64,000 nucleotides of DNA from Paracoccus gahaiensis (GCF_005048225.1 NZ_SUNI01000005.1:62001-126000), one strand, 5' to 3'; numbered from the stretch's first letter, positions 44,616 to 53,666 are shown. Notes: generated by a model not told the origin, from the letters alone. Made by a program: numbers and translations.

Positions 44616-47041
44616 TCGGCAGCCCTCAGGCGCAGGTCGGCCACGGGCGCCCAATCGTCGGGACGGGCGGCATGTTCGGCCCAGGGGTCGGTCTGATAGA
44701 TAGTCTGCGACAGGCGGAAACGCTCGATCAGCCCGGCGCGGATATCGGGATCCGCGACCTGAGCGCGGGCCCAATCCAGCCCCACCTTGTCCACCCATTT
44801 GTAGATCCGGTGCAGATAGCGCGCATGTTCGCGATAGAGTTGCACGAAGGCCGCGATCACGTCGCAGACCTCGTCCTCGGTCTCGACCGTCAGCAGCGGC
44901 ACCGTCTCGCGCACATCCATGCCGGCGGCGCCCGCCACGCTGATCTGGAAGCCGCTGTCCACGCAGACGACGCCGATATCCTTGCAGGTGGCCTCGGCGC
45001 AGTTGCGGGGGCAGCCCGAGACGCCCAGTTTCACCTTGGCGGGCGTCCAGGAGCCCCAGAGCAGCTTCTCCAGACGGATGCCCAGGCCCGTCGAATCCTG
45101 CGTGCCGAAGCGGCAGAAATCCGTGCCCACGCAGGTCTTCACCGTGCGCAGACCCTTGGCATAGGCATGCCCCGAGACCATGCCCGCCTGATTGAAGTCC
45201 GACCAGATCGCGGGCAGATCCTCTTTCCGCACGCCCAGCAGGTCGATGCGCTGGCCGCCGGTGACCTTGATCATCGGCACGCCGTAGCGGTCGGCCGCGT
45301 CCGCGATAGCGCGCAACTCGGCGCTGGTGGTGACGCCGCCCCACATGCGCGGCACGACGGAATAGGTGCCGTCCTTCTGAATGTTGGCGTGATTCCTTTC
45401 ATTGACGAAACGGCTCTGGCGGTCGTCGCGATAGTCCAGCGGCCAGTCCGCGATCAGGTAGTAGTTCAGCGCCGGACGGCAGGAGGCGCAGCCGCCCACG
45501 GTTTTCCAGCCCAGATCCTGCATGACGGCGGGGATGGATTTCAGCCCCATCGACTTGATCAGGCGCCGCACGTCCTCATGCGTGTGATCGGTGCATTTGC
45601 ACATGGGCGGGTTCGCGTTGGCGGCAAAGCCGTCGCCAAGCGTCAGCGCCATGACCTGTTCGACCAGCCCGGTGCAGGTCCCGCAGCTGGCGCTGGCCTT
45701 GGTCAGCCCGCGCACGGCATCCAGCGTGGCGGCACCGCCCTGGATGGCGGTGACGATGGTTCCCTTGCACACGCCGTTGCAGCCACAGATCTCCGCCTCA
45801 GGCGGCAAGGCTGCAACGGCTGCCAGAGGGTCCGATTGGGCACCTCCGGCGAAGGCGGGGCCGAAGATCAGTGTGTCGCGGTCGGCGCTGATGTCCGCGC
45901 CGCTGCGGATCTTGTCGAAGAACCACGGCCCGTCGGCGGTGTCGCCATACATGACGGCGCCGATCAGGCGGTCGCCCTCCAGGATCAGGCGCTTGTAGAT
46001 GCCGCGCCCGGGATCGCGGAAGACGATATCCTCGCGCCCCGGGCCCTCGGCGAAATCGCCTGCGCTGAACAGGTCGCAGCCGGTGACCTTGAGTTTCGTC
46101 GCGGTCTGCAGAGGCATGAAGGCGGCGTCCGTGCCCGCCAGCGTGGCTGCCAGGACCTTGGCCTGATCGTAGAGCGGCGCGACCAGACCGAACAGCTGCC
46201 CGTCATGTTCCACGCATTCGCCAAGCGCGAAGATCGCGGGGTCGCTGGTGCGCATCTGGTCGGTGACGGTGATGCCGCGCGCGACCTCCAGCCCCGCATC
46301 ATTGGCCAGGCGCGTCTCGGGGCGGATGCCCACGGCCATGCAGACCAGATCGGCGGGATAGGTGGTGCCGTCTTCCAGCAGCACGGCCTCGACCTTGTCG
46401 GTGCCGAGGATCGCCTTGGTGGCGCCCTTGCAATGGATGCGGATGCCGCGCTTTTCCAGATCGCGTTGCAGCAGATAGCCTGCGGCGGGGTCCAGCTGAC
46501 GCTCCATCAGATGGCCCATCAGGTGGATGACCGTCACCTCGGCGCCCCGCGCGGCCATGCCGGCGGCAGCCTCCAGCCCCAGCAGGCCGCCGCCGATGAC
46601 CACGGCGGTCGCCCCGGGGCGGCTGGCCTCGATCATCGCGTTGGTGTCTTCCAGATCGCGGTACGCCACGACGCCGGGCAGCTTGTGGCCCGGCAGCGGG
46701 ATGATGAAGGGCGCCGAGCCGGTGGCGATGACCAGCGCGTCGTATTCGACCGGGCCGCGCGCGCCATGGACGATCTGGGCCTCGCGGTCGATGCCCACGA
46801 CAGCCTCGCCGAAGCGGCAGGTGACGCCCTGGGCGGCATACCAGTCCGTGTCATGAGTGACGATCTGGTCATAGGTCTTGTCGCCCGACAGGACCGGCGA
46901 CAGCATCAGCCGGTTGTAATTGCCGCGCGGCTCGGCATTGAACAGGGTCACATCCCACTGGCCGGGGGCCTGGTCGAACAGATGCTCCAGCATCCGGCCC
47001 GAGGCCATGCCCGCGCCGATCACCACAAGTTTGCGTGTCAT
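44612..47041 (-). CDS. nirB: NAD(P)H-dependent nitrite reductase large subunit
   Basis: The 809-residue protein has an FAD/NAD(P)H-binding N-terminal half (LVVIGAGMASGRML and VVIGGGLLGLEAAAGMA), two BFD-like [2Fe-2S] modules (EICGCNGVCKG with SCGTCTGLV; CKCTDHTHED with GGCASCRPAL) and the siroheme-[4Fe-4S] cysteines TDFCRFGTQ and CPRNCAEATC. It reduces nitrite to ammonium using NAD(P)H. It is preceded by the transporter ATPase with a 4-base gap. Confidence 0.95.
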   Translation of the reverse strand: MTRKLVVIGAGMASGRMLEHLFDQAPGQWDVTLFNAEPRGNYNRLMLSPVLSGDKTYDQIVTHDTDWYAAQGVTCRFGEAVVGIDREAQIVHGARGPVEYDALVIATGSAPFIIPLPGHKLPGVVAYRDLEDTNAMIEASRPGATAVVIGGGLLGLEAAAGMAARGAEVTVIHLMGHLMERQLDPAAGYLLQRDLEKRGIRIHCKGATKAILGTDKVEAVLLEDGTTYPADLVCMAVGIRPETRLANDAGLEVARGITVTDQMRTSDPAIFALGECVEHDGQLFGLVAPLYDQAKVLAATLAGTDAAFMPLQTATKLKVTGCDLFSAGDFAEGPGREDIVFRDPGRGIYKRLILEGDRLIGAVMYGDTADGPWFFDKIRSGADISADRDTLIFGPAFAGGAQSDPLAAVAALPPEAEICGCNGVCKGTIVTAIQGGAATLDAVRGLTKASASCGTCTGLVEQVMALTLGDGFAANANPPMCKCTDHTHEDVRRLIKSMGLKSIPAVMQDLGWKTVGGCASCRPALNYYLIADWPLDYRDDRQSRFVNERNHANIQKDGTYSVVPRMWGGVTTSAELRAIADAADRYGVPMIKVTGGQRIDLLGVRKEDLPAIWSDFNQAGMVSGHAYAKGLRTVKTCVGTDFCRFGTQDSTGLGIRLEKLLWGSWTPAKVKLGVSGCPRNCAEATCKDIGVVCVDSGFQISVAGAAGMDVRETVPLLTVETEDEVCDVIAAFVQLYREHARYLHRIYKWVDKVGLDWARAQVADPDIRAGLIERFRLSQTIYQTDPWAEHAARPDDWAPVADLRLRAAE

Positions 47042-47045
47042 GGGC

Positions 47046-47840
47046 TTACTCCGCTGCTTCGACGAAGCGGTGACGTTCGTAGAGGAACCGCAGCACGGCC
47101 TCGCGCGCCTTCACGTAATCGGGCCGGCTGGCCAGGGCGATGCGGTCGCGGGGGCGGGCCAGCGGGACGGTCAGCACCTCGCCGATGGTGGCGGCGGGGC
47201 CGTTGGTCATCATGACGATGCGGTCGGCCAGCAGCACGGCCTCGTCCACGTCATGGGTGATCATGATCATCGTGTTGCCAAGCCGGCTGTGGATGTCCAT
47301 CACCGCGTCCTGCAGATGCGCGCGGGTCAGGGCGTCCAGCGCGCCGAAGGGTTCGTCCAGCAGCAGGACCTTGGGCTCCATCGCAAGCGCCCGGGCGATG
47401 CCCACGCGCTGGCGCATCCCGCCCGAGATCTCGGCCGGGCGCTTGTCGGCGGCATGGCTCATCTGGACCAGATCCAAGTTCTGCATGATCCAGTCGTGGC
47501 GCTGCGCCTTGGTCTTGGACGATCCGAAGACCTTGGTCACCGCCAGCTTGATGTTGTCATAGACCGACAGCCACGGCAGCAGGCTGTGGTTCTGGAACAC
47601 CACGGCGCGGTCGGGGCCGGGCGCGTTGACCTCGCGCCCGTCCAGCAGGATGCCGCCGGTGGTCACGTCGGTCAGCCCGGCGATCAGGTTCAGCAGGGTG
47701 GATTTCCCGCAGCCGGAATGGCCGATGATGCTGACGAATTCGCCCTTTTCGATGGTCAGGTTGATGTCGGACAGCACATGCGCCGTCTTGGCCCCGTTCA
47801 CGAAGGTCTTGGACAGATGCTCGATTTGCAGGTATTTCAT
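47046..47840 (-). CDS. nrtD: Nitrate ABC transporter ATP-binding protein
   Basis: The 264-residue ATPase has Walker A GHSGCGKST, signature ISGGMRQRVGIARAL and Walker B VLLLDEPFGALD, in the NrtD/SsuB/TauB group. ATG at 47840 is chosen because AAGGGG lies 7 bases upstream; the ATG at 47846 has the same ribosome site almost touching it. It energises nitrate uptake with NrtA and NrtB. Confidence 0.92.
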   Translation of the reverse strand: MKYLQIEHLSKTFVNGAKTAHVLSDINLTIEKGEFVSIIGHSGCGKSTLLNLIAGLTDVTTGGILLDGREVNAPGPDRAVVFQNHSLLPWLSVYDNIKLAVTKVFGSSKTKAQRHDWIMQNLDLVQMSHAADKRPAEISGGMRQRVGIARALAMEPKVLLLDEPFGALDALTRAHLQDAVMDIHSRLGNTMIMITHDVDEAVLLADRIVMMTNGPAATIGEVLTVPLARPRDRIALASRPDYVKAREAVLRFLYERHRFVEAAE

Positions 47841-47851
47841 GGTCATTCCCC

Positions 47852-48745
47852 TTACACGGCCGTGCCGCGAGAGACGACGCGTCCGATCCAGCCGACCAGA
47901 CGATCCAGGATGAAGCCCGTGCCGCCGATATAGGCCAGGGCCACGATGATGTCGCTGAGCCGCGAGGAATTCCACGCATCCCAGATGAAGAAGCCGATGC
48001 CCACGCCGCCGGTCAGCATCTCGGCCGCGACGATGGCCAGCCACGAGAGGCCGACCCCGATGCGGAGCCCTGAGAAGATGTAGGGGGCGGCGGCGGGGAC
48101 CATGATCTTCCAGAAGAACTCGACCTGGTTCAGGCGCAGGACGGCGGCGACGTTGCGGTAATCCTGCGGGATGGCGCGCACGCCCGCGGCGGTGTTGATG
48201 ATGACGGGCCAGATCGCGGTGATGAAGATCACGAAGATCGCGCTCGGCCCGCTGTCCATGAAGGCCGCCAGGCTGATGGGCAGCCAGGCCAAGGGGGGCA
48301 CCGTGCGCAGGATCTGGAAGATCGGATCGAAGCCGCGCATCATCAGCGCCGATTGCCCGATGACCGCGCCGGTCAGCACGCCCACCACGGCCGCGAGGCC
48401 GAAGCCGTAGAAGACCCGCTCGAGCGAGGTCAGGACACGCCAGCCCAGGCCGATGTCCTGCGTGCCGTAGACGTAGAACGGCTCCATGAACAGAAAGCCG
48501 CTGTCGATCCAGACCTGCACCGGGGTCGGCAGGCCGCTGCCCTCGCCCGAGGCGCCGACCTGCCAGATGGTCAGCAGCACGACCAGCACCACGAGCGGCG
48601 GCAGGACGGCATCGACCAGCGCGCGCCCGCGCTTGCGCCAAGGCGCCAGACGGTCGGGGGTGCGGGGGGGCAGCGCCACGACGGGGGCTGCGGGCTTGGG
48701 GGTCAGGTCCAGCTTGCGCTTGAGGGTGGTCACGTTCACGGCCAT
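47852..48745 (-). CDS. nrtB: Nitrate ABC transporter permease
   Basis: The protein has 297 residues from ATG at 48745, with six membrane helices and the binding-protein-dependent permease loop EAA-like segment (AAVLRLNQVEFFWKIMVPAA). The family is that of NtrB/NrtB/SsuC. It follows nrtA by 5 bases. A GAGGGAG ribosome site touches the start. Confidence 0.92.
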   Translation of the reverse strand: MAVNVTTLKRKLDLTPKPAAPVVALPPRTPDRLAPWRKRGRALVDAVLPPLVVLVVLLTIWQVGASGEGSGLPTPVQVWIDSGFLFMEPFYVYGTQDIGLGWRVLTSLERVFYGFGLAAVVGVLTGAVIGQSALMMRGFDPIFQILRTVPPLAWLPISLAAFMDSGPSAIFVIFITAIWPVIINTAAGVRAIPQDYRNVAAVLRLNQVEFFWKIMVPAAAPYIFSGLRIGVGLSWLAIVAAEMLTGGVGIGFFIWDAWNSSRLSDIIVALAYIGGTGFILDRLVGWIGRVVSRGTAV

Positions 48746-48750
48746 CTCCC

Positions 48751-50043
48751 TCACACCATCGCCTTGATGGACTGAGCGTCCAGATAGGCCTGCGGGTCGG
48801 CGGGGTCGAAGATCTTGCCGTCGAAGAAGGTCTCGACGCCGCGGCTGTCGCCGAAATCGACCGTCAGGCCCAGACCCGCCGCCGCTGCCAGCCACAGGTC
48901 GCTGCGGTTGGTCGCATCGACCAGCGCGGCCGTGTCCAGATCGCCGGGCAGATAGCCCCACCGCTTGTTCTCGGTGATGAACCAGGCATCCAGCGACTTC
49001 CACGGATAGGAGGTCTCGCCGTTCTCGCCCCAGAACTTCATCGCCAGCTCGGGGCGCATCTCGTTCCTGCCATTGCCATAGTTGATCTGGCCTTGGATGC
49101 GGCCGACGATGTCCGCGACGGGGACGTTGTACCATTGGCGGCGACCGATGATCTCGGCCATCTCCTGCTTGTTCTCGGGCAGGTCGCACCACATCTGCGC
49201 CTCCATCACCGCCATCATGACGGCGATCGTGGCGTTGGGGTTGGCGTCGACCCAATCGGCGCGCATGCCCAGCACCTTCTCGGGGTGGCGCGCCCACAGC
49301 TCTCCGGTGGTGGCGGCGGTGAAGCCGATGTTCTGGTTGACCAGCTGCTCGTTCCACGGCTCGCCCACGCAGAAGGCCTCCATGTTGCCGACCTTCATGT
49401 TGGCGACCATCTGCGGGGGCGGCACGACGATCAGGTCGACCTCCTGGGTCGGGTCGATGCCGCCGGCGGCCAGCCAGTAGCGCATCCACAGGTCATGCGT
49501 GCCGCCGGGGAAGGTCATGGCGACCGGGATCTCCTCGCCGGCGGCGCGGCGGGCGGCGAAGATCTCCTTCAGCGGGCTGGAGTCGAGGCCCACGCCGCTG
49601 TCGGCATAATCCTGGCGCACGGACAGGCCCTGCCCGTCCTCGTTCAGGTTCAGCAGCGTGTACATCGGAAGGGACTGGCTGTTCTGCATGACGCTGCCGG
49701 TGGAATAGAGATGCACCTTGGGCCGCAGGATATGCCCGCCATCGATCCCGCCCGAGGCCGAGCCGAGCGCCATGTTGTCGCGCGTGGCACCCCAGCTGGC
49801 CTGCTTTTCGACCAGCACGTCGGGCATGCCATGCTTGGCGAAGAAGCCCTTCTCGACGGCGATGATCAGCGGCGCGCTGTCGGTCAGGGCAATGTAGCCC
49901 AGGGTGCAGCCGGTCACCTCGGGGGTGCCGGGGGTGGCGGCCCAGGCCCCACCGGGCAGGGCCAGGCGGGCGGCGGCCAGGGTGGCCAGCGCGCCGGTGG
50001 CTTGCAGGAAACGACGGCGGGAGGGCGGTTTGATCAAGCTCAT
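48751..50043 (-). CDS. nrtA: Nitrate-binding protein with Tat signal
   Basis: The protein has 430 residues from ATG at 50043 with AAGGA 8 bases upstream. The N-terminus RRRFLQATGALATLA is a twin-arginine signal peptide ending near residue 35. The body is an NrtA/NasF-type binding protein (GYIALTDSAPLIIAVEKGFF, VVPPPQMVANMKVGNMEAFC, VGEPWNEQL) for nitrate or nitrite. It is the first gene after the structured leader at 50044-50315. Confidence 0.93.
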   Translation of the reverse strand: MSLIKPPSRRRFLQATGALATLAAARLALPGGAWAATPGTPEVTGCTLGYIALTDSAPLIIAVEKGFFAKHGMPDVLVEKQASWGATRDNMALGSASGGIDGGHILRPKVHLYSTGSVMQNSQSLPMYTLLNLNEDGQGLSVRQDYADSGVGLDSSPLKEIFAARRAAGEEIPVAMTFPGGTHDLWMRYWLAAGGIDPTQEVDLIVVPPPQMVANMKVGNMEAFCVGEPWNEQLVNQNIGFTAATTGELWARHPEKVLGMRADWVDANPNATIAVMMAVMEAQMWCDLPENKQEMAEIIGRRQWYNVPVADIVGRIQGQINYGNGRNEMRPELAMKFWGENGETSYPWKSLDAWFITENKRWGYLPGDLDTAALVDATNRSDLWLAAAAGLGLTVDFGDSRGVETFFDGKIFDPADPQAYLDAQSIKAMV

Positions 50044-50084
50044 CGGGCTTATCCTTGGCTGGCCCCCGACAGCGGGGGGCGGGC

Positions 50085-50144
50085 GCGAAAACGCGAAAAG
50101 CCACCGGTCGCCGCCCCAAGGTGGGGGCACGAACAGGTGGCGAC
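50085..50144 (-). terminator. Intrinsic terminator in the nas leader (NasT-controlled)
   Basis: On the minus strand GCCACC (50141-50136) pairs with GGTGGC (50105-50100) around an inner GCCCC/GGGGC stem, followed by TTTTCGCGTTTT. It lies between the ANTAR-target hairpins and nrtA and should stop transcription unless NasT intervenes. An alternative GTCGCC/GGCGAC pairing overlaps the same bases. Confidence 0.7.
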
Positions 50145-50160
50145 ATTGCCGTAATGGGGA

Positions 50161-50178
50161 GCCCGCGTCCTTGCGGGC
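50161..50178 (-). promoter_or_regulatory. ANTAR-target hairpin 2 of the nas leader
   Basis: On the minus strand GCCCGC-AAGGAC-GCGGGC forms a 6-bp stem with a six-base loop having A at position 1 and G at position 4, the ANTAR-protein recognition pattern. It is 10 bases downstream of hairpin 1. Confidence 0.75.
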
Positions 50179-50188
50179 AGATCGAAAC

Positions 50189-50209
50189 GCGGTGCGCCGT
50201 TGCATCCGC
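50189..50209 (-). promoter_or_regulatory. ANTAR-target hairpin 1 of the nas leader
   Basis: On the minus strand GCGG-A-TGC pairs with GCA-CCGC (one bulged A) around the loop AACGGC, again A1 and G4. The two tandem hexaloop hairpins followed by a terminator are the layout of NasT-dependent antitermination leaders. Confidence 0.72.
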
Positions 50210-50315
50210 CTTTCATCAACCATCGCCAGCGGGTGCCGGCCGGTCAATGCTTTCGACGCAGGGGGCGGGCGATCATCGCGCCATCGCTGCCGAACAGGGC
50301 AGCCTGCCCGCGATT

Positions 50316-51488
50316 TCAGCGCGTCGGAAACGCCGGGTCGAAGACATGGCCGTCGAAGAAGGCATCGGCGCCCAGAATCATCCGCCCCTGTTCGGCGGCG
50401 ACCTGCGTCGGCGCGCGCATGGCGCCCTCGATCCGGGCCGAGGCACCGGGCAGATGCGCACCCGCCTCGCGCAGGTGGCGGCGATAGAGGTCGGTGCGGA
50501 AACACTCTGCCGCCTTCGCCGCCGCAGCGCCCGGGTCCAGCCCATGGCGCGCGGCCATCCAGGCGCCCATCATCGCGGCGATGCTGCGCCAGGGAAAGGT
50601 CGCGCCCTCGGCATGAAAGCGGATGAAGTCGGGGAAATCGCGCAGCTCTCCGGTCGAGGTGACGTGCAGGCGGCCCAGAAGGCCGCGCTCGCACAGTTCG
50701 GGCGACAGGTTCAGGTAATCGGCGCGCGACAGGATCTCGGCCGCGGTGCCGCGATTGCCGGGCCGGTCCAGCCAGCGCCCAGCCCGCCACAGGGCCCGCA
50801 TCAGCCGCCCCGTCGCCTCGGGGCGCGTGTCCGCAAAGGCGCGGGTCGTCACCAGCCCCTTTTCAGGCGCCGCCGCCCAGATCGCCCGGCCCGGCAGCAG
50901 CAGCGCGCCCACCCCCCGCTCGACCGCGAAGGAGGCCCAAGGCTCGCCGACGCAAAAGGCGTCGACCTCGCCCGAGGCCAGCGCATCGGCCATCTGCGGG
51001 GGCGGGACGGTGTGCACCTGAAGCCGCGCCGACAGGGGGGTGTTCTGCAGCCAGTGGCGCACCAGCTCGGCATGGGTCGAGAAGGGAAACGGAACGCCCA
51101 CGCGCAGGACGCCGGAATGGGCACGTTCCAGCGCGTCCCGCGCGGCGATGGGATCGTGGAAATCGAAGTCGTGGCCCTGATCGCGTAGGCGCTCCTCGAT
51201 CGCCTTCGAGACGGCGATGGCCTGCCCGCCCTGCGACAGGATCATCAGCAGATCGAACGCGGGATAGGCAGGCCCCAGCCCCAAGCTTTGCGCGATGGGC
51301 ATGGGCACCAGCATATGCGCCGCATCGAGGGCCCCGGTGCCCAGCAGATCGCGGCTTTGCGCCCAGCTGTCCACCCGGACCAGATCCAGCGCCAGCCCCT
51401 CTTCGGCGGCAAAGCCCAGCTCCTGCGCGATGATCAGGGTCGCGGCATCGGTCAGCGGCACATAGCCAAGGCGCAGGCGGTCGGTCAT
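50316..51488 (-). CDS. nasS: NasS nitrate sensor
   Basis: The 390-residue protein resembles NrtA/CmpA binding proteins (LGYVPLTDAATLIIAQELGF, VPPPQMADALASGEVDAFC, VGEPWASFAV) but lacks any signal peptide, so it is cytoplasmic. That fits NasS, which binds NasT and releases it when nitrate or nitrite binds. It overlaps nasT by 4 bases (ATGA) and precedes the leader of the nas operon. Confidence 0.92.
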   Translation of the reverse strand: MTDRLRLGYVPLTDAATLIIAQELGFAAEEGLALDLVRVDSWAQSRDLLGTGALDAAHMLVPMPIAQSLGLGPAYPAFDLLMILSQGGQAIAVSKAIEERLRDQGHDFDFHDPIAARDALERAHSGVLRVGVPFPFSTHAELVRHWLQNTPLSARLQVHTVPPPQMADALASGEVDAFCVGEPWASFAVERGVGALLLPGRAIWAAAPEKGLVTTRAFADTRPEATGRLMRALWRAGRWLDRPGNRGTAAEILSRADYLNLSPELCERGLLGRLHVTSTGELRDFPDFIRFHAEGATFPWRSIAAMMGAWMAARHGLDPGAAAAKAAECFRTDLYRRHLREAGAHLPGASARIEGAMRAPTQVAAEQGRMILGADAFFDGHVFDPAFPTR

Positions 51489-52066
51489 GTCAGCAGGCCC
51501 GCCGCCATCACCAGTTGCTGCGCGATATCGGCCACGCGGCGCTTCTGATCCATCGCGGTCTTGCGCAGCAGGGCATAGGCGGCCTCTTCGTCGATGCCGC
51601 GCGCCTTCATCAGGATGGCCTTGGCGCGGTCGATGATCTTGCGCTCCTCCAGCGCGGCCTTGGTGGCGGCCAGTTCGGCGCGCATCTTTCGGAACATGTG
51701 GAACCGGGCGATGGCGGCATCCAGGATCGGCTTGATGCGGTCGGTGTGCAGCCCGTCCACGACATAGGCCGACACGCCCGCCTCGATCGCCGCGCGGGTC
51801 AGCTGCTCGTCCGAGCGGTCGACGAACATCGCCACCGGACGCTCCAGCGGGCCCGAGACCAGCGCCAGCTCCTCCAGCACGTCGCGCGAGGGGTCGGCCA
51901 CGTCGATCAGCACGATGTCGGGCTGCTGTTCGGCGATGCGGCGGGCCAGACCGGTTTCCTCGGCGATCACCGTCACCAGGTGATCGCCCGAGGCACGCAG
52001 CCCGTCGACGATCTTCAGCGCCCGGTCCCGGTCGCGCTCCACCACGATGATTGACAGCCGTTCCAT
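51485..52066 (-). CDS. nasT: NasT ANTAR-domain antiterminator
   Basis: The protein has 193 residues from ATG at 52066: a receiver-like domain (about 1-120, LSIIVVERDRDRALKIVDGL, IVLIDVADPSR) and a C-terminal ANTAR RNA-binding domain (about 130-190, IIDRAKAILMKARGIDEEAAY, LLRKTAM). NasT allows transcription through the leader terminator in the presence of nitrate or nitrite, when freed from NasS. The matching RNA target lies at 50161-50209. Confidence 0.94.
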   Translation of the reverse strand: MERLSIIVVERDRDRALKIVDGLRASGDHLVTVIAEETGLARRIAEQQPDIVLIDVADPSRDVLEELALVSGPLERPVAMFVDRSDEQLTRAAIEAGVSAYVVDGLHTDRIKPILDAAIARFHMFRKMRAELAATKAALEERKIIDRAKAILMKARGIDEEAAYALLRKTAMDQKRRVADIAQQLVMAAGLLT

Positions 52067-52106
52067 GACGTTACCAGAGGCCCGCCGATCGCGGCTTGGC
52101 AAGGTC

Positions 52107-52155
52107 GCGGCGCCCGCAACGGCGCCGCAGATCGCAGATGCCCGGAAATCGGGCA
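52107..52155. terminator. Two hairpins between the RTX gene and nasT
   Basis: TGCCCG/CGGGCA (52139-52155) and an 8-bp perfect stem GCGGCGCC/GGCGCCGC (52107-52128) lie just after the RTX gene on the minus strand. No T-tract follows either, so they are weak terminators or processing signals before nasT. Confidence 0.45.
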
Positions 52156-52157
52156 GA

Positions 52158-53525
52158 TCAGAGGAAGAAATCGCTCTCGGTCAGGGTCAGCGCGCCGGAC
52201 AGGCGGATGATCCCCTCGGCGCGACCGTCGCCATCCGTGTCCAGCAGGACCCGCGTCTCCCGCCCGCCGCCGGTCTGGACATGGCGGAAGGTCAGCTGGC
52301 CCGCAGCGCCGGGCTGGAGGGCGCCGAAGCCCTCGAAGTCGAAGGCCTGGTTGCCGGGGCTGCGCCCGTCGGCGTCGATGGGGCGCAGGTCGATCCGGTC
52401 GGTGCCGTTGCGGAAATCGGTGATCAGGTCGGCCTGACCCACGCGGCTGTCGGCCAGGGTGCGGAAGACGAAGATGTCGGCGCCCGCGCCTCCGGTCAGC
52501 ACATCCGCCCCCGCCCCGCCGATCAGCGTGTCGTTTCCGGCACCGCCCAGAAGTCGGTCGCGGTCGAGGCCCCCCAGCAGCCGGTCCGCCCCGGTTCCGC
52601 CGTCCAGCCTGTCCTTGCCCTGCCCGCCCAGCAGCGTGTCCGCCCCGGCGCCGCCGAACAGCCGATCCGCGCCGCCCCGGCCGATCAGCTGGTCGTTGCC
52701 CGCGCCGCCCTGCAGGGCATTGGCCCGCGCATTTCCCATCAGGACGTCGTTGCCCGCGCCGCCCTGGGCATTCTCGATGTTGCGGATGATGTCCCGGCCC
52801 ATCCCCGTGTCCTGGCGCGAGGCGAGGGCCAGATCGACCCGCACCGCCCGCGCGCCCTGCGCCGTGATCCAGTCGATCCCGGTGCCGCCGTCGATCAGGT
52901 CATCGCCCGCATCCAGGGCCAGACGGTCATTGCCCGACCCGCCGAACAGCCGGTCCGCCCCGGTGCCGCCATACAGCATGTCATTCCCCGTGCCGCCGTT
53001 CAGCACGTCGTTTCCGGCGCCGCCGAACAGGGTGTCATGGCCGCCGCGCCCCGACATCGTGTCATTGCCGGCCAGACCGAAGGCCCGGTCGTTGCCCTGG
53101 CTGAGCGAAAAGACATCATTGCCCGCGAAGGCCCGCGACAGCAGCGCGAAATCATCGCTCCGCCCGATCGAGACGACGGCTTGGTCGACATCTCGCGCCG
53201 GTAGGCTCAGACCGGTGATGTCGAGAATCGGGAAGGTCTGGCTTCCCCTGTCATAGCCCAGCTCGAAAAAGGCCGTCACCGTGCCCGCCACGACATCACG
53301 GTTGTCCGTCATCCGAAAGCCGGACCCGCCAAAGATGGCCAGACGGGGAAAGTCTTCGGACATGAACTCGACCTGGATAATATCTTCATAGCGGGTGCCC
53401 CGGATCTCGACGAAGCCGTCATCGACAAATTCCGGCGCGCCGATGATGTCGATCCCGTAATGATGGATCGGGCTCAGATCGATCGCGGACTGATCGAACG
53501 GGGTATAGGCGGTCAACCTAGCCAT
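52158..53525 (-). CDS. RTX-repeat calcium-binding protein, probably type I secreted
   Basis: The protein has 455 residues from ATG at 53525 (AGGAG 9 bases upstream). The first 145 residues form an unassigned domain without a signal peptide. Two blocks of nonapeptide repeats of the GGxGxDxLx kind (about 150-205 and 250-360) bind calcium in a parallel beta roll. The C-terminus (DLITDFRNGTDRIDL and an ending ESDFFL) is typical of type I secretion substrates. No ABC exporter genes are adjacent. Confidence 0.87.
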   Translation of the reverse strand: MARLTAYTPFDQSAIDLSPIHHYGIDIIGAPEFVDDGFVEIRGTRYEDIIQVEFMSEDFPRLAIFGGSGFRMTDNRDVVAGTVTAFFELGYDRGSQTFPILDITGLSLPARDVDQAVVSIGRSDDFALLSRAFAGNDVFSLSQGNDRAFGLAGNDTMSGRGGHDTLFGGAGNDVLNGGTGNDMLYGGTGADRLFGGSGNDRLALDAGDDLIDGGTGIDWITAQGARAVRVDLALASRQDTGMGRDIIRNIENAQGGAGNDVLMGNARANALQGGAGNDQLIGRGGADRLFGGAGADTLLGGQGKDRLDGGTGADRLLGGLDRDRLLGGAGNDTLIGGAGADVLTGGAGADIFVFRTLADSRVGQADLITDFRNGTDRIDLRPIDADGRSPGNQAFDFEGFGALQPGAAGQLTFRHVQTGGGRETRVLLDTDGDGRAEGIIRLSGALTLTESDFFL

Positions 53526-53587
53526 GGGGCGTGCTCCTGCAAAGCGCATCGCAAATCCGACGTGTTACCATTGACTTATACAGAGCA

Positions 53588-53618
53588 TATGTAGGTCGAT
53601 CAGCGCTTGGGTTGTCAA
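53588..53618 (-). promoter_or_regulatory. Possible promoter of the RTX gene
   Basis: On the minus strand TTGACA (53618-53613) and TACATA (53593-53588) are separated by 19 bases in a locally AT-richer stretch about 60-90 bases before the start codon. The spacing is longer than ideal and the -10 match is weak. Confidence 0.3.
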
Positions 53619-53666
53619 ACGTGATTTTCGGACAAGAACGTTTCCATGACCCGGGCGGGTGCGGGG

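Noticed and set aside
50044..50790. In-frame extension of nrtA upstream of 50043
   Set aside because: It would run through the NasT leader and antisense to nothing real, and a twin-arginine signal begins right after the ATG at 50043 with a good ribosome site.
52458..53050. Direct repeats as a possible CRISPR or satellite array
   Set aside because: The periodicity is 27 bases in frame and encodes the nonapeptide RTX repeats; there are no unique spacers.
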